A stretch of 64,000 nucleotides of DNA from Oscarella lobularis (GCF_947507565.1 NC_089187.1:2294001-2358000); one strand, 5' to 3'. Shown: positions 31,553 to 44,004, counted from the first letter of the stretch. Notes: a model not told the origin generated them from the sequence alone. Numbers and translations: made by a program.

Positions 31553-34531
31553 TTAGATTTGATCTTTCAGGCGAACGTATTCGTCACGCTCTTTAGCAGC
31601 TGCCGTCTTTTCCATTTTCATTCCTTGTTCCCTCACAAGGGCAGGTATCTTCCTGATCATAGCTACGATAACGTCTCCTTGTTGACATCCTGAAGAAGTA
31701 CAAGTGTGTCCTGATGGACAACAATATTTTCCGTCAGAGCAACAGACTGCATTTGGAATAGGACAGCATCCCCATTCTCCACTAAGCAATTGGCAACATG
31801 TATTTCCATCCGAACAATAGTAACCACCACCACATACGACGATTCCCTCTCTCAAAGCAGCCGGCCTTTTTCCAATCATAGCTATGGCAATGTCTCCTTT
31901 CGTGCAAGTGCCCGCTGATACATCACAAGTGTATCCTGATGGACAGCAATTTTCTCCGTTAGAGCAACAGACTGCATTTGGAAGAGGACAGCATCCCCAT
32001 TGTCCACTAGACAGTTTGCAACATGTATTTCCAGTCGGACATTCAGACTGTCCATCAGGACATGTGACGTCTCCTTCTCTCAAAGCAGCCGGCCTTTTTC
32101 CAATCATAGCTATGGCAATGTCTCCTTTCGTGCAAGTGCCCGCTGATACATCACAAGTGTATCCTGATGGACAGCAATTTTCTCCGTTAGAGCAACAGAC
32201 TGCATTTGGAAGAGGACAGCATCCCCATTGTCCACTAGACAGTTTGCAACATGTATTTCCAGTCGGACATTCAGACTGTCCATCAGGACATGTGACGTCT
32301 CCTTCTCTCAAAGCAGCCGGCCTTTTTCCAATCATAGCTATGGCAATGTCTCCTTTCGTGCAAGTGCCCGCTGATACATCACAAGTGTATCCTGATGGAC
32401 AGCAATTTTCTCCGTTAGAGCAACAGACTGCATTTGGAAGAGGACAGCATCCCCATTGTCCACTAGACAGTTTGCAACATGTATTTCCAGTCGGACATTC
32501 AGACTGTCCATCAGGACATGTGACGTCTCCTTCTCTCAAAGCAGCCGGCCTTTTTTCAATCATAGCTATGGCAATGTCTCCTTTCGTGCAAGTGCCCGCT
32601 GATAGATCACAAGTGTATCCCGATGGACAGCAGTGTTCTCCGTCAGAGCAACAGACTGCATTTGGAATAGGACAGCATCCCCATTGTCCACTAGACAGTT
32701 TGCAACATGTATTTCCAGTCGGACATTCAGACTGTCCATCAGGACATGTGACGTCTCCTTCTCTCAAAGCAGCCGGCCTTTTTCCAATCATAGCTATGGC
32801 AATGTCTCCTTTCGTGCAAGTGCCCGCTGATACATCACAAGTGTATCCTGATGGACAGCAATTTTCTCCGTTAGAGCAACAGACTGCATTTGGAAGAGGA
32901 CAGCATCCCCATTGTCCACTAGACAGTTTGCAACATGTATTTCCAGTCGGACATTCAGACTGTCCATCAGGACATGTGACGTCTCCCTCTCTCAAAGCAG
33001 CCGGCCTTTTTCCAATCATAGCTATGGCAATGTCTCCTTTCGTGCAAGTGCCCGCTGATACATCACAAGTGTATCCTGATGGACAGCAATTTTCTCCGTT
33101 AGAGCAACAGACTGCATTTGGAAGAGGACAGCATCCCCATTGTCCACTAGACAGTTTGCAACATGTATTTCCAGTCGGACATTCAGACTGTCCATCAGGA
33201 CATGTGACGTCTCCTTCTCTCAAAGCAGCCGGCCTTTTTTCAATCATAGCTATGGCAATGTCTCCTTTCGTGCAAGTGCCCGCTGATAGATCACAAGTGT
33301 ATCCCGATGGACAGCAGTGTTCTCCGTCAGAGCAACAGACTGCATTTGGAATAGGACAGCATCCCCATTGTCCACTAGACAGTTTGCAACATGTATTTCC
33401 AGTCGGACATTCAGACTGTCCATCAGGACATGTGACGTCTCCTTCTTTCAAAGCAGCAGGCCTTTTTTCAATCATAGCTATGGCAATGTCTCCTTTCGTG
33501 CAAGTGCCCGCTGATAGATCACAAGTGTATCCCGATGGACAGCAGTGTTCTCCGTCAGAGCAACAGACTGCATTTGGAATAGGACAGCATCCCCATTGTC
33601 CACTAGACAGTTTGCAACATGTATTTCCAGTCGGACATTCAGACTGTCCATCAGGACATGTGACGTCTCCTTCTTTCAAAGCAGCAGGCCTTTTTTCAAT
33701 CATAGCTATGGCAATGTCTCCTTTCGTGCAAGTGCCCGCTGATAGATCACAAGTGTATCCCGATGGACAGCAGTGTTCTCCGTCAGAGCAACAGACTGCA
33801 TTTGGAATAGGACAGCATCCCCATTGTCCACTAGACAGTTTGCAACATGTATTTCCAGTCGGACATTCAGACTGTCCATCAGGACATGTGACGTCTCCTT
33901 CTCTCAAAGCAGCAGGCCTTTTTTCAATCATAGCTATGGCAATGTCTCCTTTCGTGCAAGTGCCCGCTAAAACATCACAAGTGTATCCTGATGGACAGCA
34001 ATTTTCTCCGTTAGAGCAACAGACTGCATTTGGAAGAGGACAGCATCCATATTCTCCACTAGACAATTTGCAACAAGTATTTCCAGTCGGACATTGGTAC
34101 TGTCCACCAGGACATACGACGTTTTCTTCTCTCAAAGCAGCAGGCTTTTTTTCAATCATAGCTATGGCAATGTCTCCTTTCGTGCAAGTGCCCGCTGATA
34201 CATCACAAGTGTATCCTGATGGACAGCAATTTTCTCCGTTAGAGCAACAGACTGCATTTGGAAGAGGACAGCATCCCCATTGTCCACTAGACAATTTGCA
34301 ACAAGTATTTCCAGCCGGACATTCAGACTGTCCATCAGGACATATAACATTGCCCGCGTCGTTCCACTGAAGACAAGTACCGTTGCTTCCACAGAAGTAT
34401 CCCTCGTTGCAGCAGCTGATTGTCCCGTCATTCAAGGGACAGGGCACGTTGCCTTCTGGACACACCGATTTGCACTCGCTAATCGCGCAGATTGCGGCGA
34501 ACACGATGCAAGCCGCTGTAAGAGGAGCCAT
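31553..34531 (-). CDS. Secreted polygranulin with 12 near-identical modules
   Basis: Single exon, 992 residues. Signal peptide MAPLTAACIVFAAICAISEC, then a partial Cys-rich leader (CPEGNVPC ... GTCLQW), then twelve granulin modules. Eleven are almost identical 76-residue (228-bp) units with NTCCKLSSGQWGCCP, NAVCCS, CCPSGYTCD and the linker KGDIAIAMIEKRPAALREGD. The twelfth is diverged (NTCCQLLSGEWGCCPIPN). Units come in two flavours: PLPN/CSNGEN/CDV/GKR and PIPN/CSDGEH/CDL/EKR, arranged in blocks, which suggests unequal exchange or conversion. Linkers contain KR-type sites where processing could release single granulins. Granulins act as secreted growth or lysosomal factors. The repeat also leaves an 828-codon open frame on the other strand, a shadow. 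A collapsed or expanded repeat count is possible in assembly. Confidence 0.95.
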   Translation of the reverse strand: MAPLTAACIVFAAICAISECKSVCPEGNVPCPLNDGTISCCNEGYFCGSNGTCLQWNDAGNVICPDGQSECPAGNTCCKLSSGQWGCCPLPNAVCCSNGENCCPSGYTCDVSAGTCTKGDIAIAMIEKKPAALREENVVCPGGQYQCPTGNTCCKLSSGEYGCCPLPNAVCCSNGENCCPSGYTCDVLAGTCTKGDIAIAMIEKRPAALREGDVTCPDGQSECPTGNTCCKLSSGQWGCCPIPNAVCCSDGEHCCPSGYTCDLSAGTCTKGDIAIAMIEKRPAALKEGDVTCPDGQSECPTGNTCCKLSSGQWGCCPIPNAVCCSDGEHCCPSGYTCDLSAGTCTKGDIAIAMIEKRPAALKEGDVTCPDGQSECPTGNTCCKLSSGQWGCCPIPNAVCCSDGEHCCPSGYTCDLSAGTCTKGDIAIAMIEKRPAALREGDVTCPDGQSECPTGNTCCKLSSGQWGCCPLPNAVCCSNGENCCPSGYTCDVSAGTCTKGDIAIAMIGKRPAALREGDVTCPDGQSECPTGNTCCKLSSGQWGCCPLPNAVCCSNGENCCPSGYTCDVSAGTCTKGDIAIAMIGKRPAALREGDVTCPDGQSECPTGNTCCKLSSGQWGCCPIPNAVCCSDGEHCCPSGYTCDLSAGTCTKGDIAIAMIEKRPAALREGDVTCPDGQSECPTGNTCCKLSSGQWGCCPLPNAVCCSNGENCCPSGYTCDVSAGTCTKGDIAIAMIGKRPAALREGDVTCPDGQSECPTGNTCCKLSSGQWGCCPLPNAVCCSNGENCCPSGYTCDVSAGTCTKGDIAIAMIGKRPAALREGDVTCPDGQSECPTGNTCCKLSSGQWGCCPLPNAVCCSNGENCCPSGYTCDVSAGTCTKGDIAIAMIGKRPAALREGIVVCGGGYYCSDGNTCCQLLSGEWGCCPIPNAVCCSDGKYCCPSGHTCTSSGCQQGDVIVAMIRKIPALVREQGMKMEKTAAAKERDEYVRLKDQI
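31884..34200. repeat. 228-bp tandem coding repeat array
   Basis: About ten to eleven copies of a 228-bp unit with more than 95 percent similarity between many neighbours (for example units beginning near 33317, 33545 and 33773). Each unit is exactly one granulin module plus linker. Confidence 0.95.
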
Positions 34532-35064
34532 CTAAACAAAAAGAACACTCGTGACTCTGACGTCACGCGCCGATTCACTTCCGTCTCACCAAGACGAAAG
34601 CGATGAAAATAAAGGACAATGTAAACGTTTTAGCACGTTAGACCACAGCTACTGCTAAACGAGTAGCAGCGGTAGTGAAACAAGACACCGTGAATTTATC
34701 GAAGCAGAAAGGGGTCTCTACTTGTAGTTGGCGCTATTCAACACGTGACACACGTGCCACAAAAGCGCAGCAGCTTTCCTGCTAAAGGACTTACACTTCT
34801 TGGGCTGTGGAAGGCACGAGGCGAGCTTGGAAAAAGCAAAACGGCGATTTCGGGCACGCGCAATGCCACTGTGATATGATGATCATGTGGTACAGTAGTA
34901 ACAAAGAACCGGAAGTTTGGAGTAAAAAATATATGCGACTGCCTGGCGCCGAGTGAATTACCTTCAACTGTGCATACTAAACACATCCAATTGTGTACGT
35001 ATTTTAGTACACTACGTCACGTTCAACCAGCACACAAAATCAATGAAGACAGTAATGAAGCATA
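34532..35064. promoter_or_regulatory. Upstream region of the single-exon polygranulin gene
   Basis: 533 bases between the two polygranulin genes, which share strand. Two CACGTG palindromes at 34742-34747 and 34751-34756 are about 210 bases upstream of ATG 34531. No other motif is recognised. Confidence 0.45.
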
Positions 35065-38000
35065 TCAAAGAATGTCGTCTCTTTCCCTTTTTCGTCCGCT
35101 CAGCACGCCAGCTGCTACTTCCCCGTCACTGTCGGTCTTTGAGCAGTCTCCCTTCTCGCTGCACGTGAAAGACTCGGGACAACAATGAAGACCATCCGAG
35201 CAGCACACGGCATTGAGAATCGGACAGCATCCGTACTCGGTGCCATCCGGCGTGAGCGGACAACAAGTCGAATCATCGTCGCAGAGCGTCGTCTCATCCG
35301 GACATACGATCGACAACGTGAGGTTCGTTTCCGCGGGTCGACGTACGACGACGTCGGTGGCGACAGACGACTCGCACAATCCCATCGCACTGCACGTCTC
35401 CGTCGACGGACAGCAGTGAACTCCGTCCGCGCAGCAGATCGCGTTTGCAATGGGACAGCAGCCGGACGTTCCGTCCGGAGACAGGCAGCACGTCGACGTA
35501 TCTGGGCAAATGTTTCCGTCGGTGCAGTGTACGACGCTCGGCGCAAACGACGTCAGAAGCAACGGAAGCGCAACGGAGGCATCCTCCTCTTTGATACAGT
35601 TATCAGAAGAAGTGCTACACTATATATAAAAAATATAACTATACGATTTAATCCTATAATTATTTACATACCTTGTATCCAGCTTTGCAGCAGTGAATGT
35701 TATCCCTGCAACACGTCGCCTTCGCCGCCGGACAGCATCCATAGTGACCAGTCGTCGTTTGACAGCACGTCTGCGCGCTCGTACAATTGTGTCCGTCAGG
35801 ACAGGTGCTCATCGGCGATTGGACGTCGAGAACGAGTGCATCGATTCGACTCGCCTCCTCGTCTGAGTCGCTTTCAGCGATGCAGCGCGTACTGTTGTCG
35901 GCGCACGTGTAGCCCTTCTTGCAGCAATGAACGCTGTCGTTGCAGCAGACGGCAAACTGATAAGGACAACATCCGTACGAATCGCCGCTTCGCTTGCAGC
36001 ACGTCTGATCATCGGTGCAATAACCCTTGTCGGGACAGCGAATCATTGCCAAAGTCTTTTCGAGCTCGGGAATCAAGTCGGCGGCCGGCGACGGCGATTC
36101 GATTCTCGGATCGACGTGATCGCACGTATGAGTTTCGGAATTGCAACGCGTGTTGTTAGGACAGCACTTATTGTGCAGGCAGCAAACGCCGTCCAAAAAA
36201 GGACAGCAACCGTAGATATTCGATTCCGCCGATTTACGACAGCAGGTCGAATCTTCCCTACAGTGACCCCCGTCCGGACACTCGATTTTACGTTCTATTG
36301 TCGAAACGATCGACGTCGATTCCAATTTGTCGTTGTTTCGCGCGTCCACGCACATTCCCCCCGATTCGCACGCGTAGTCGTTGGGACAACAGTGCTTCAT
36401 GTCCGCACAGCAGACGGCAAACGGCAAAGGACAGCATCCGTATCCCGTAGCCGTCTTGCAGCACGTATCATTGGTCGGACACGACGAACCGTCGGGACAC
36501 GCAACATCATTAGTCGCGATTTTCGATATCTCTGCTCTCTCCGTCGTTCCGCCGCTCTGGGGATTGCACTTCCCCGTGCTCGTATCGCACGCGTAGCCGT
36601 TGGGACAACAGTGCACCAAATCCGAACAACAGACGGCGTTTTTCAAAGGACAACAGCCGAATCCCGTAGACGTTCTGCAACAAGTGACGTTGTCTCCTTT
36701 GCACTCCTCCGTGCCGCCGGGACATATGTCATCAGACACGGAATGATGATACTGAATCAGTGGAACGACGCTCTGTTCTTTAGTATCCTTACTGCACGTG
36801 TTATTAGATGAAACGCAGGTGAAACCGGTCTTGCAGCAGTGCTTTCCATCCGCGCAACAGACCGCGTTCGGACTCGGACAACATCCAAAGACGCCGCTCC
36901 CAACCTCGCAGCACGTGTCCCCATTGGGACAGAGACTCTGATCGGGACACACGACGTTCCCAATCACCTTCGCTTCGAGTTTTCTCATGAGGGGAACGGC
37001 GACGACGGACGTCGCCTCGCGACACTTGTGACCGGCGAGATCGCACGTCGTTCCGTGCGGACAGCAGTGAATCAAATCGGCGCAACAGACGGCACCCTCG
37101 GCGGGACAGCATCCGTACGTCCCGTTCGGCGTCTTGCAGCACGTAGTCCCCGACGCGCACACCGTCCCGTCGTCACATCGAATCGTATCCGCATCGACGT
37201 TGGGACGACGGTCGAAGAGTTCGACGTATCCTTTGATGCATTCTCCCGGTTTGTCGCTGCACCTGTAGCCCTCGGGACAGCAGTGCGTGTGATCCGCGCA
37301 GCACACGGCGTCGGCCAACGGACAACAGCCGTATGAACCGTTCTTCAGTTTGCAGCAGGTCGCGGTGTTGTTACACGACGTGCCACTAGTCCCACATGGA
37401 ATGTCAAATCTCTTCTCGATTTCAATCAGAGACGTTTTTGCGATTTCTTTCGCGCATTGCCCCGTCGCGACTTCGCACTTGAAGCCTTGCGGACAGCAGT
37501 GGACTTGATCCGAGCAGCAAACGGCGTCGGGCGACGGACAGCATCCGTATTTTCCAGTTTTCGTTAGACAGCAAGTCTGATCGCTAGTGCAAGTGCCACC
37601 GTCCGGACAAGTAATCCCCGTTCGAATCGAATCGACGACAATTTCGCCGATTTTTAATTTTGGCAAGCTGGTTTCAACGGATGATTTGATGCATTCCTTT
37701 TCGCTGCACTCGTAGCCTTTCGGACAGCAGTGAACTCGATCCTCGCAGCAGACGGCGTCCACCTCCGGACAGCATCCGTACGGCTCCGACGTCGATTTCG
37801 TTCTGCAGCACGTTGCCGTGCCGTTGCACTCAGAACCGTCGGGACAACGAACGCTTTCGATGTTCTCGACGCGAGGAGCTGGTTTCATTTTCCGTGCGTG
37901 GAGTAGGACGAACGAGGGGGGTTTCGAGCACGTTTTCTGTTCGACGTCACACTGAAAGAAGATGCGTTATTTTTTTAGAATTATACATTTTGTGAGATTT

Positions 38001-38635
38001 ACTGACTGTATATCCGTGGGGACAGCAGTACATGCTGTTTTTGCAGCAGACGGCGTCTTCGAGTGGACAGCAAGCATCTTCTCCACTAACAACGCAGCAC
38101 GTCTGATTGGATGGGCACTTGTGTGCTCCATCTGGACACAGGGGTGACTTCGCTTTGGGTACCCGTTCCCGTACCAATTCAGCCACTAGAACGTCTAAAA
38201 GAGAAAAGAAGAGAAGGCTTTAGTTTTTTATCACTTGTACGGTGTGAAAAGACTTTAAACAATACTTCGATTGGGCGCATTGACGCCGACGTAGTCGACT
38301 CGAATCGGTCTGACCATAATGGATCTTTTGTGACGACTGAGAACGTCGGTTGCATTCTGTTTCTTCAGAATGCATCTCGTCGCGTTGTGCGTTCCGTTCG
38401 TCACCAAGCACTCGTAGCGCGGCGGACAACAGAAGTCTCCCTTCGCGCAGCAGACGCCCCCTTCTCTCGGGCAGCAACCGAACTGCGTGTTCGATATGCT
38501 GCAGCAGATGAATTTGCAGTGGCCCTTCTTGCCGCCGTCGCATTGCGTCGTGTTCGACGCCGATTCTGCTAAGGCAAATAGCGTCGCGACGATTGCGACG
38601 ACGACGAGCGTCGTTGTGAGTCTATTCGCTGCCAT
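35065..38635 (-). CDS. GRN: Secreted polygranulin with 14 diverged modules
   Basis: Four exons. Exon 1 (from ATG 38635) gives signal peptide MAANRLTTTLVVVAIVATLF and one module (FGCCPREGGVCC). Exon 2 (about 38010-38190) holds one module (NQTCCVVSGEDACCPLEDAV). The long exon 3 (about 35690-37953) holds ten. Exon 4 (about 35065-35620) holds two, ending GRKRERDDIL. All keep the granulin cysteine ladder (TCC...GCCP...VCC...HCCP) but linkers and loops are strongly diverged, unlike the neighbouring gene. Linkers include dibasic sites (FDRRPN, MRKLEAK). The family product is progranulin, a secreted and lysosomal precursor cleaved to granulins; orthology to vertebrate GRN is probable but the module number is larger. 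Only 70 bases separate its start from the tectonic stop codon. Confidence 0.93.
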
Positions 38636-38705
38636 TCGTTCTACAGAAATGGGGAGGTGGATATCGTCACGTGTTTTTATCCTCTCGTGACCTGTTCTAC
38701 ATATC

Positions 38706-41700
38706 TCAGCGTGATCGCCCTAAGCAAGGTCTTATGGTCGCAAGAGTTACGATAATAATCAGCAGTACCAAGAGCCCCCATGCTATCGTTTTCTGATGAT
38801 TCAAGCCTTCGGATGTATCCAAAAATGGATATAGAATGTCGCCAATACAGGCATCATATTTGCAAATATTTTCTTTTTCAGACCTAAAACCTTTATTAGA
38901 TAAGCAATTATGCACTCTCTTCTTGGAAACTCACCCTTTCCTTCTCGGTGGTTTCTTTGCCTTCACTTTCACATACTGTACAGTGCTGCTAATCGAAAAG
39001 GCTTGCGTCTCTGAGCACTCAGTACACAAATACCTCCAATCAACAAAGTCAAATCTAAAGGCAGTACATCCACATGAGATAAATTATTAAAGAGGACTAT
39101 TTACCCGAGTTTTGCTCCTACAACCTGCCACTGATCTGCTGAGTAGTCTTCTGTTAGAGGAGTAATTAGAATGACGAGGTTAACTTGTGCTGGAATATTG
39201 GCACAGTAGCTAGTTACAGCAGACGAATCATTGGTCAATGAAGTATTATCCGACGAAATATTAGTATTCCTATCAAAAGAAAATTTTTATATTTCAAATA
39301 GCGATTAGTTAATTAATTAACCTGATTATTTCCACCCAATCTGACAAATCCGTAGGATCAGATATTCCATATCTCCCAATATGAGATGCCGAAAACAACG
39401 CCTCCTGCTCTCCCCTCACCACCTCCCTTACGTCACTACAATTGTTTCTCAGGTCAGTCCGACTCAGTCTGATCACGCAACCGGACACCGAATCTTCTCC
39501 AAATAAAATCGTCTCTCTTGACGAATCAACGCAATCTTGACCACCTCGACTACGCCATACCTTCAAGTCCCTAAGTTCTATCGTAGTTCCATTGGCGACA
39601 CTTCCACTCATGAGAGAAGCCCTGGCTCGGAGAGAATAGCCAGGATTACCTGACTGAGATTTCCAAATATTTGCGAGCGACGTAAAGTTAACGATCTTCA
39701 TCGCCTTTCCGTTCACATAGGCATCAGGCACATAGTAAAATTGCACGGAATTAACCTGGTCTATTCTTTCGCCGGACGCATTGGTTAAAACCACGTCCAC
39801 GTCGACGCGAAGTATTTGGCCTTGATTCCAGAAAGCGACATACTTGACCGATTCAACAGCATTCATACACGTATTGGATGCACTGTCAAAAACCGGCGCC
39901 AATGGGCTGTTCTCGTGACACTGTTCAACAGCAGTCACAGAATCTTCCTCCTCTGTGGAATTCTTACAAAAGTAAGCAAAGTTAATATCCTCTACTTTTA
40001 TAGAGGATCTAGGATTTGTGCGTATAGAGACGGGAGCCGAACAGCCGAAGAAGTCACCAGAGCTAAGATAATAGTCAAAGCTCAGAGGAGATTTAGTCCT
40101 GCATGTAAACTCCGAGACAATCCTGTGGCACGTTGACTTCGAATCACGCAGAAAGGCAATCGGGCTAAAGTCGGTGCACGACGGCGATGATGTGCTGGTG
40201 GGAAGCGTCAGAGGTGCCCCGGAAAATGTCAGTATAACGTCGCCGGATTTATATTGCGTTTGAGTGGATGTCGTTTCGGTTGGATCACTTGGAATCGTTC
40301 TTTGATAAGTGAAATGATCTGTACGGCTTTTGATATCTCGGAATTGAGTCTCGTCCGCCGTTGGATCGGTGGCGACGAAATGAAGCCCGAGATTCGGACT
40401 GTTATCGTCACGAATACACAGCAGATTATTCCATTCCTTTGTGGATGGATTATCGCAGTTTTCTGCGTGGCTTTGAACGCTGATTTCCGCGCAGGTTGCA
40501 AATAGTCTGACGTCCGCTTCGGTGCAATCTTCGTCGCAGCAACAATTGACGTCACACTTTGAATACGTGTGGTCGCAGAAACAGTCGGACGCCGTGGCTA
40601 AGCTCAAGTTAAATAGAGGAGAAACGGCGACGGATATAAAGTGAGTGGCTGTGACGTTTGAGTAACGCGGTATGTTGTTGCTAGTGGATTGGGAAGGGGA
40701 GAAACAGCAGGCCAATTGAAAGAGTCCTTCGCTGGTCGAAAACGACGTTTGGTCGAGAGTGAGAAATTGAAAATTCACGCCAGACTAGAAACGATAACAA
40801 AGCCCATTCAAATGTTTATATATTATTAACTCACCTCAAATGTAATTGAACTCAGTGAAATATCTATAACAGACAGTATCACTGTAATTGTATCTATATT
40901 CATTAGGGCGCTTACTCGTTTCTCTGTAGCATATTCCTTTTCTTTCTGTGACGTTCCACAGACGACTTCCACACTGAAAAACAACCTTGCCATCATTTTC
41001 ATCCAAGGGAGGCTGAAGCTGAGCAGTAATGTCCAAAGGCAAACCATAAAATGAAGATGTCGAGGGAAAGAGACGAAGTGAAGGAGAGACGATACTAAAA
41101 GACGCAGAACGACCTATAAAAAGTACATAGGTAAACAAGTAAGGATATATGTATGTATTTGCCTTGTGAATTAGCTCTGTTATATTGAATTCCATCTACT
41201 GATTCAGCTGCACACGCTACATCTACGCTATGTCCAAAAGAAGCTACAGTAAAATTAACCTGAAAAATAAGAAAATCGTAATTTTTAACAGCTGTACATT
41301 TCTGATAAATGGGGTCAAAATTCCGTCAACTGTGCCGTAGGGTCCGTCAACGGTGCCGTAGGGAGTATATATGGCCGTTCCCCCCAACTCTACTTTTTAT
41401 GCACAAGCGGCGTTCCATGCGCCTGAACCGCAAGCGCCGCTCGCGCGCAACAAGTGCAGACACTTACACGTCAAAAATGGGCGTTCCCGTCAACACTATT
41501 TATGCACGAGTGGCGTTCCATGCGCCTGAACCGCAAGCGCCGTTCGCGCGCAACGAGTTTTTTATTTTGTATGAACGCGGCACTGTACTGTATACACAAC
41601 TTTTTATAGTAGTATGGGTCGGCGAAAGGCGAGTGCAGAACCCTGTCTGCTTACATCTAAAACTTACTTGCACGACCGCTTCGCCGATAACAGCAAGTGC

Positions 41701-42069
41701 ATCGCTAAATATTAGCCCTAGCGTGCCTGAAAAACTTTCTTGACGACGTCACGTCACTTCTAGATTGTGATTTTCTTACTCGAATCATTGTTTAGAGGAA
41801 AACACGTTACGAAGGCATTAGCTCCGGCTACAGGCTCGCTAAATATTTTCAGTTAGTACTTTCTGCGTGTCTCTGTTTTACCTCAAGCCGACTGATACGA
41901 TTCCCTGGTCCAGAACGAAGACTTCGACCTTTTCCCGGCACAAATTCGCGACTGCAAAAGACGACAAATTAATTACGAAGTCTTTACCCTCCCTAGTATC
42001 CCTACAGGGCTTGGAGAGCACTCCGCACGACGCAGCGAGCCAAAGTACAAGCAAAACAACCATACCCAT
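38706..42069 (-). CDS. TCTN1: Tectonic (ciliary transition-zone glycoprotein)
   Basis: Multi-exon gene. Signal peptide MGMVVLLVLWLAASCGVLS (ATG 42069), then beta-rich exons (VNFTVASFGHSVDVACAAES; SFSIVSPSLRLFPSTSSFYG) and the diagnostic cysteine block DCFCDHTYSKCDVNCCCDED of tectonics near 40520-40600. The long exon 39310-40778 continues with PGYSLRA, GCVIRLSRTDLRNNC and SDPTDLSDWVEI, as in the family. The last exon ends in a single transmembrane helix (TIAWGLLVLLIIIVTLATI). Tectonics sit in the MKS/B9 transition-zone complex. TCTN1, 2 and 3 cannot be told apart here. The gene is head-to-head with citrate synthase, 120 bases apart. An intron near 41320-41560 contains duplicated segments. Confidence 0.9.
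41323..41554. repeat. Internal direct repeats in a tectonic intron
   Basis: Two short copies at 41323-41342 and 41344-41363 (19/20 identical, CCGTCAACNGTGCCGTAGGG). Two longer 56-bp copies at 41396-41451 and 41499-41554 (53/56 identical, core GGCGTTCCATGCGCCTGAAC). Probably the remains of a local repeat or unrecognised element. Confidence 0.85.
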
Positions 42070-42189
42070 TCCGGGAACCAGAGATGCGGGAACTAGGTAA
42101 CAGTCCGGGCTGTCGGCATTGACCTTTTCGCGCACGCGTCGGGCATCTATAGCGACCTCTCACCCTTTAGTCCGCCCGATTTCATCATC

Positions 42190-44004
42190 ATGGCCATGCG
42201 TCGAATCTTGGTGAGAAAAGACGAAAAAATTTCGCCTACTCCCAATTATCTTTTTCGCTCAGAAACTGTCGGCTTGGACACGGCTTCCGCTGAGATATCG
42301 CGCCGCGTCCTCTCTGGTACGTACCTAGTCACGGAAGCGCCTACATTGTACTATTTCCCCTCTAGAGCCTAAAGGAAACCCTCGATAAAACGATTCCCGA
42401 AAAACAGGAAGAAGTGAAGCAATTTCGTCGCGAATACGGCGACAAGAAAATCGGGGAAATAACCGTGGATCAGGTAAATAGTGGATTGGCGACGCGAGGG
42501 GGAGTGAGAGGACGGGGAGTGTGACCGACCGTGGGGCCCCTCCCCCTCTTTTTCCTACAGGCGTACGGAGGAATGAGAGGTCTCAAAGCGATGGTATGCG
42601 AAACGTCCGTTCTCGATCCCGATCGCGGAATCGAGTTTCGCGGCTATTCCATTCCCGAGTGTCAAAAGGTTAGCGTCACGTGATTTAATTGTTAGCGATT
42701 TTTTTCGTGAAATTTTTTTTCAGCTTCTTCCCAAAGCTCCCGGAGGTGAGGAGCCGCTGCCCGAGGGGCTCTTTTGGCTTCTTATCACCGGACAAATTCC
42801 CACTGAAGAGCAGGTATAAATAAAATATAAATTTCGCGCTCTCTCTAATCTTATTTTCTAGGTCAATGATCTTTCGAAGGATTGGGCGGCGCGAGCCGAT
42901 TTGCCTCCCCACGTCGTCGGCATGATAAATAATTTTCCTAATAATCTGCATCCCATGAGCCAATTCAGCGCCGCGATAACGGGATTGCAAAGCGAGAGCC
43001 AATTCGCCAAAGCCTATGCAGAGGGAATAAACAAGACCAAATACTGGGAGGTAATATATAATAAAGAAATAAAAATAATACGTGATTTTTTTCTGTAGTA
43101 TGCTTTGGAGGATTCTCTTAATCTTATTGCCAAATTGCCCACTGTTGCTGCCATGATCTATCGCAATTGTTTCCATGACGGCAACGTGTGTCCCATCGAT
43201 CCGCAGAAGGACTGGTCGGCCAATTTCGCCTCCATGATGGGCTTCGACGATTCCCAATTCATCGAACTGATGCGTCTCTACTTGACAATCCACGCCGATC
43301 ACGAGGGCGGAAACGTCAGCGCGCACACGTGCCATCTCGTCGCGTCGGCGCTCTCCGATCCTTATCTCTCATTCGCTGCCGCTATGAATGGACTCGCGGG
43401 ACCCCTACACGGGCTGGCGAATCAAGTAAAAGAAACGCATATAGAATAAAATGATTCTATGTCTATTTTCCCTATAGGAAGTTCTCGTTTGGTTGATGAA
43501 GATTCGCGAGCAAGTTGGTGACGATATAACGGATGACGGACTCAAGGAATTCATATGGAATACTCTGAAATCCGGCCAGGTATCTAATCGCACTTTTCCT
43601 CAATATCTCCATCTTCTCCCCCTCAGGTTGTTCCCGGCTACGGTCACGCCGTTCTACGTCAGACCGATCCTCGCTACATGTGCCAACGCGAATTCGCCTT
43701 GAAACACCTCCCCGACGATCCCCTATTCAAACTCGTCTCGCGTCTGTATCAATACGTTCCGGACATTCTCCTGGAACAGGGCAAGGCGAAGAATCCGTGG
43801 CCCAACGTCGACGCTCACAGCGGCGTTCTCCTGCATCATTACGGTCTGACGGAGATGAGCTATTACACTGTCCTCTTTGGGGTGTCGAGAGCCCTTGGCG
43901 TGCTTTCCTCTATCGTCTGGTCGCGTGCTCTCGGCTTGCCTCTCGAGAGACCGAAGAGTATGAGTACGATCGGTCTCAAGGCACTCGTTGGCGCTGCCAA
44001 GTGA
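42190..44004 (+). CDS. CS: Citrate synthase, mitochondrial
   Basis: First TCA-cycle enzyme (oxaloacetate plus acetyl-CoA to citrate). Eight or so exons. ATG 42190 gives MAMRRIL, joined to [18 protein letters not shown], a good mitochondrial presequence. Then [50 protein letters not shown], and the active-site segments [33 protein letters not shown] and NVDAHSG. Ends [11 protein letters not shown] at 44004. It is divergent from tectonic, so the 120-bp gap serves both promoters. Confidence 0.97.

Noticed and set aside
31884-34370. Repeat array considered as a CRISPR array or satellite
   Set aside because: The units are contiguous 228-bp coding modules with no spacers and translate to granulin domains.
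35185-37336. Long plus-strand frames over the second polygranulin gene
   Set aside because: Shadows of the Cys-rich coding strand; no domain and broken at each exon border.
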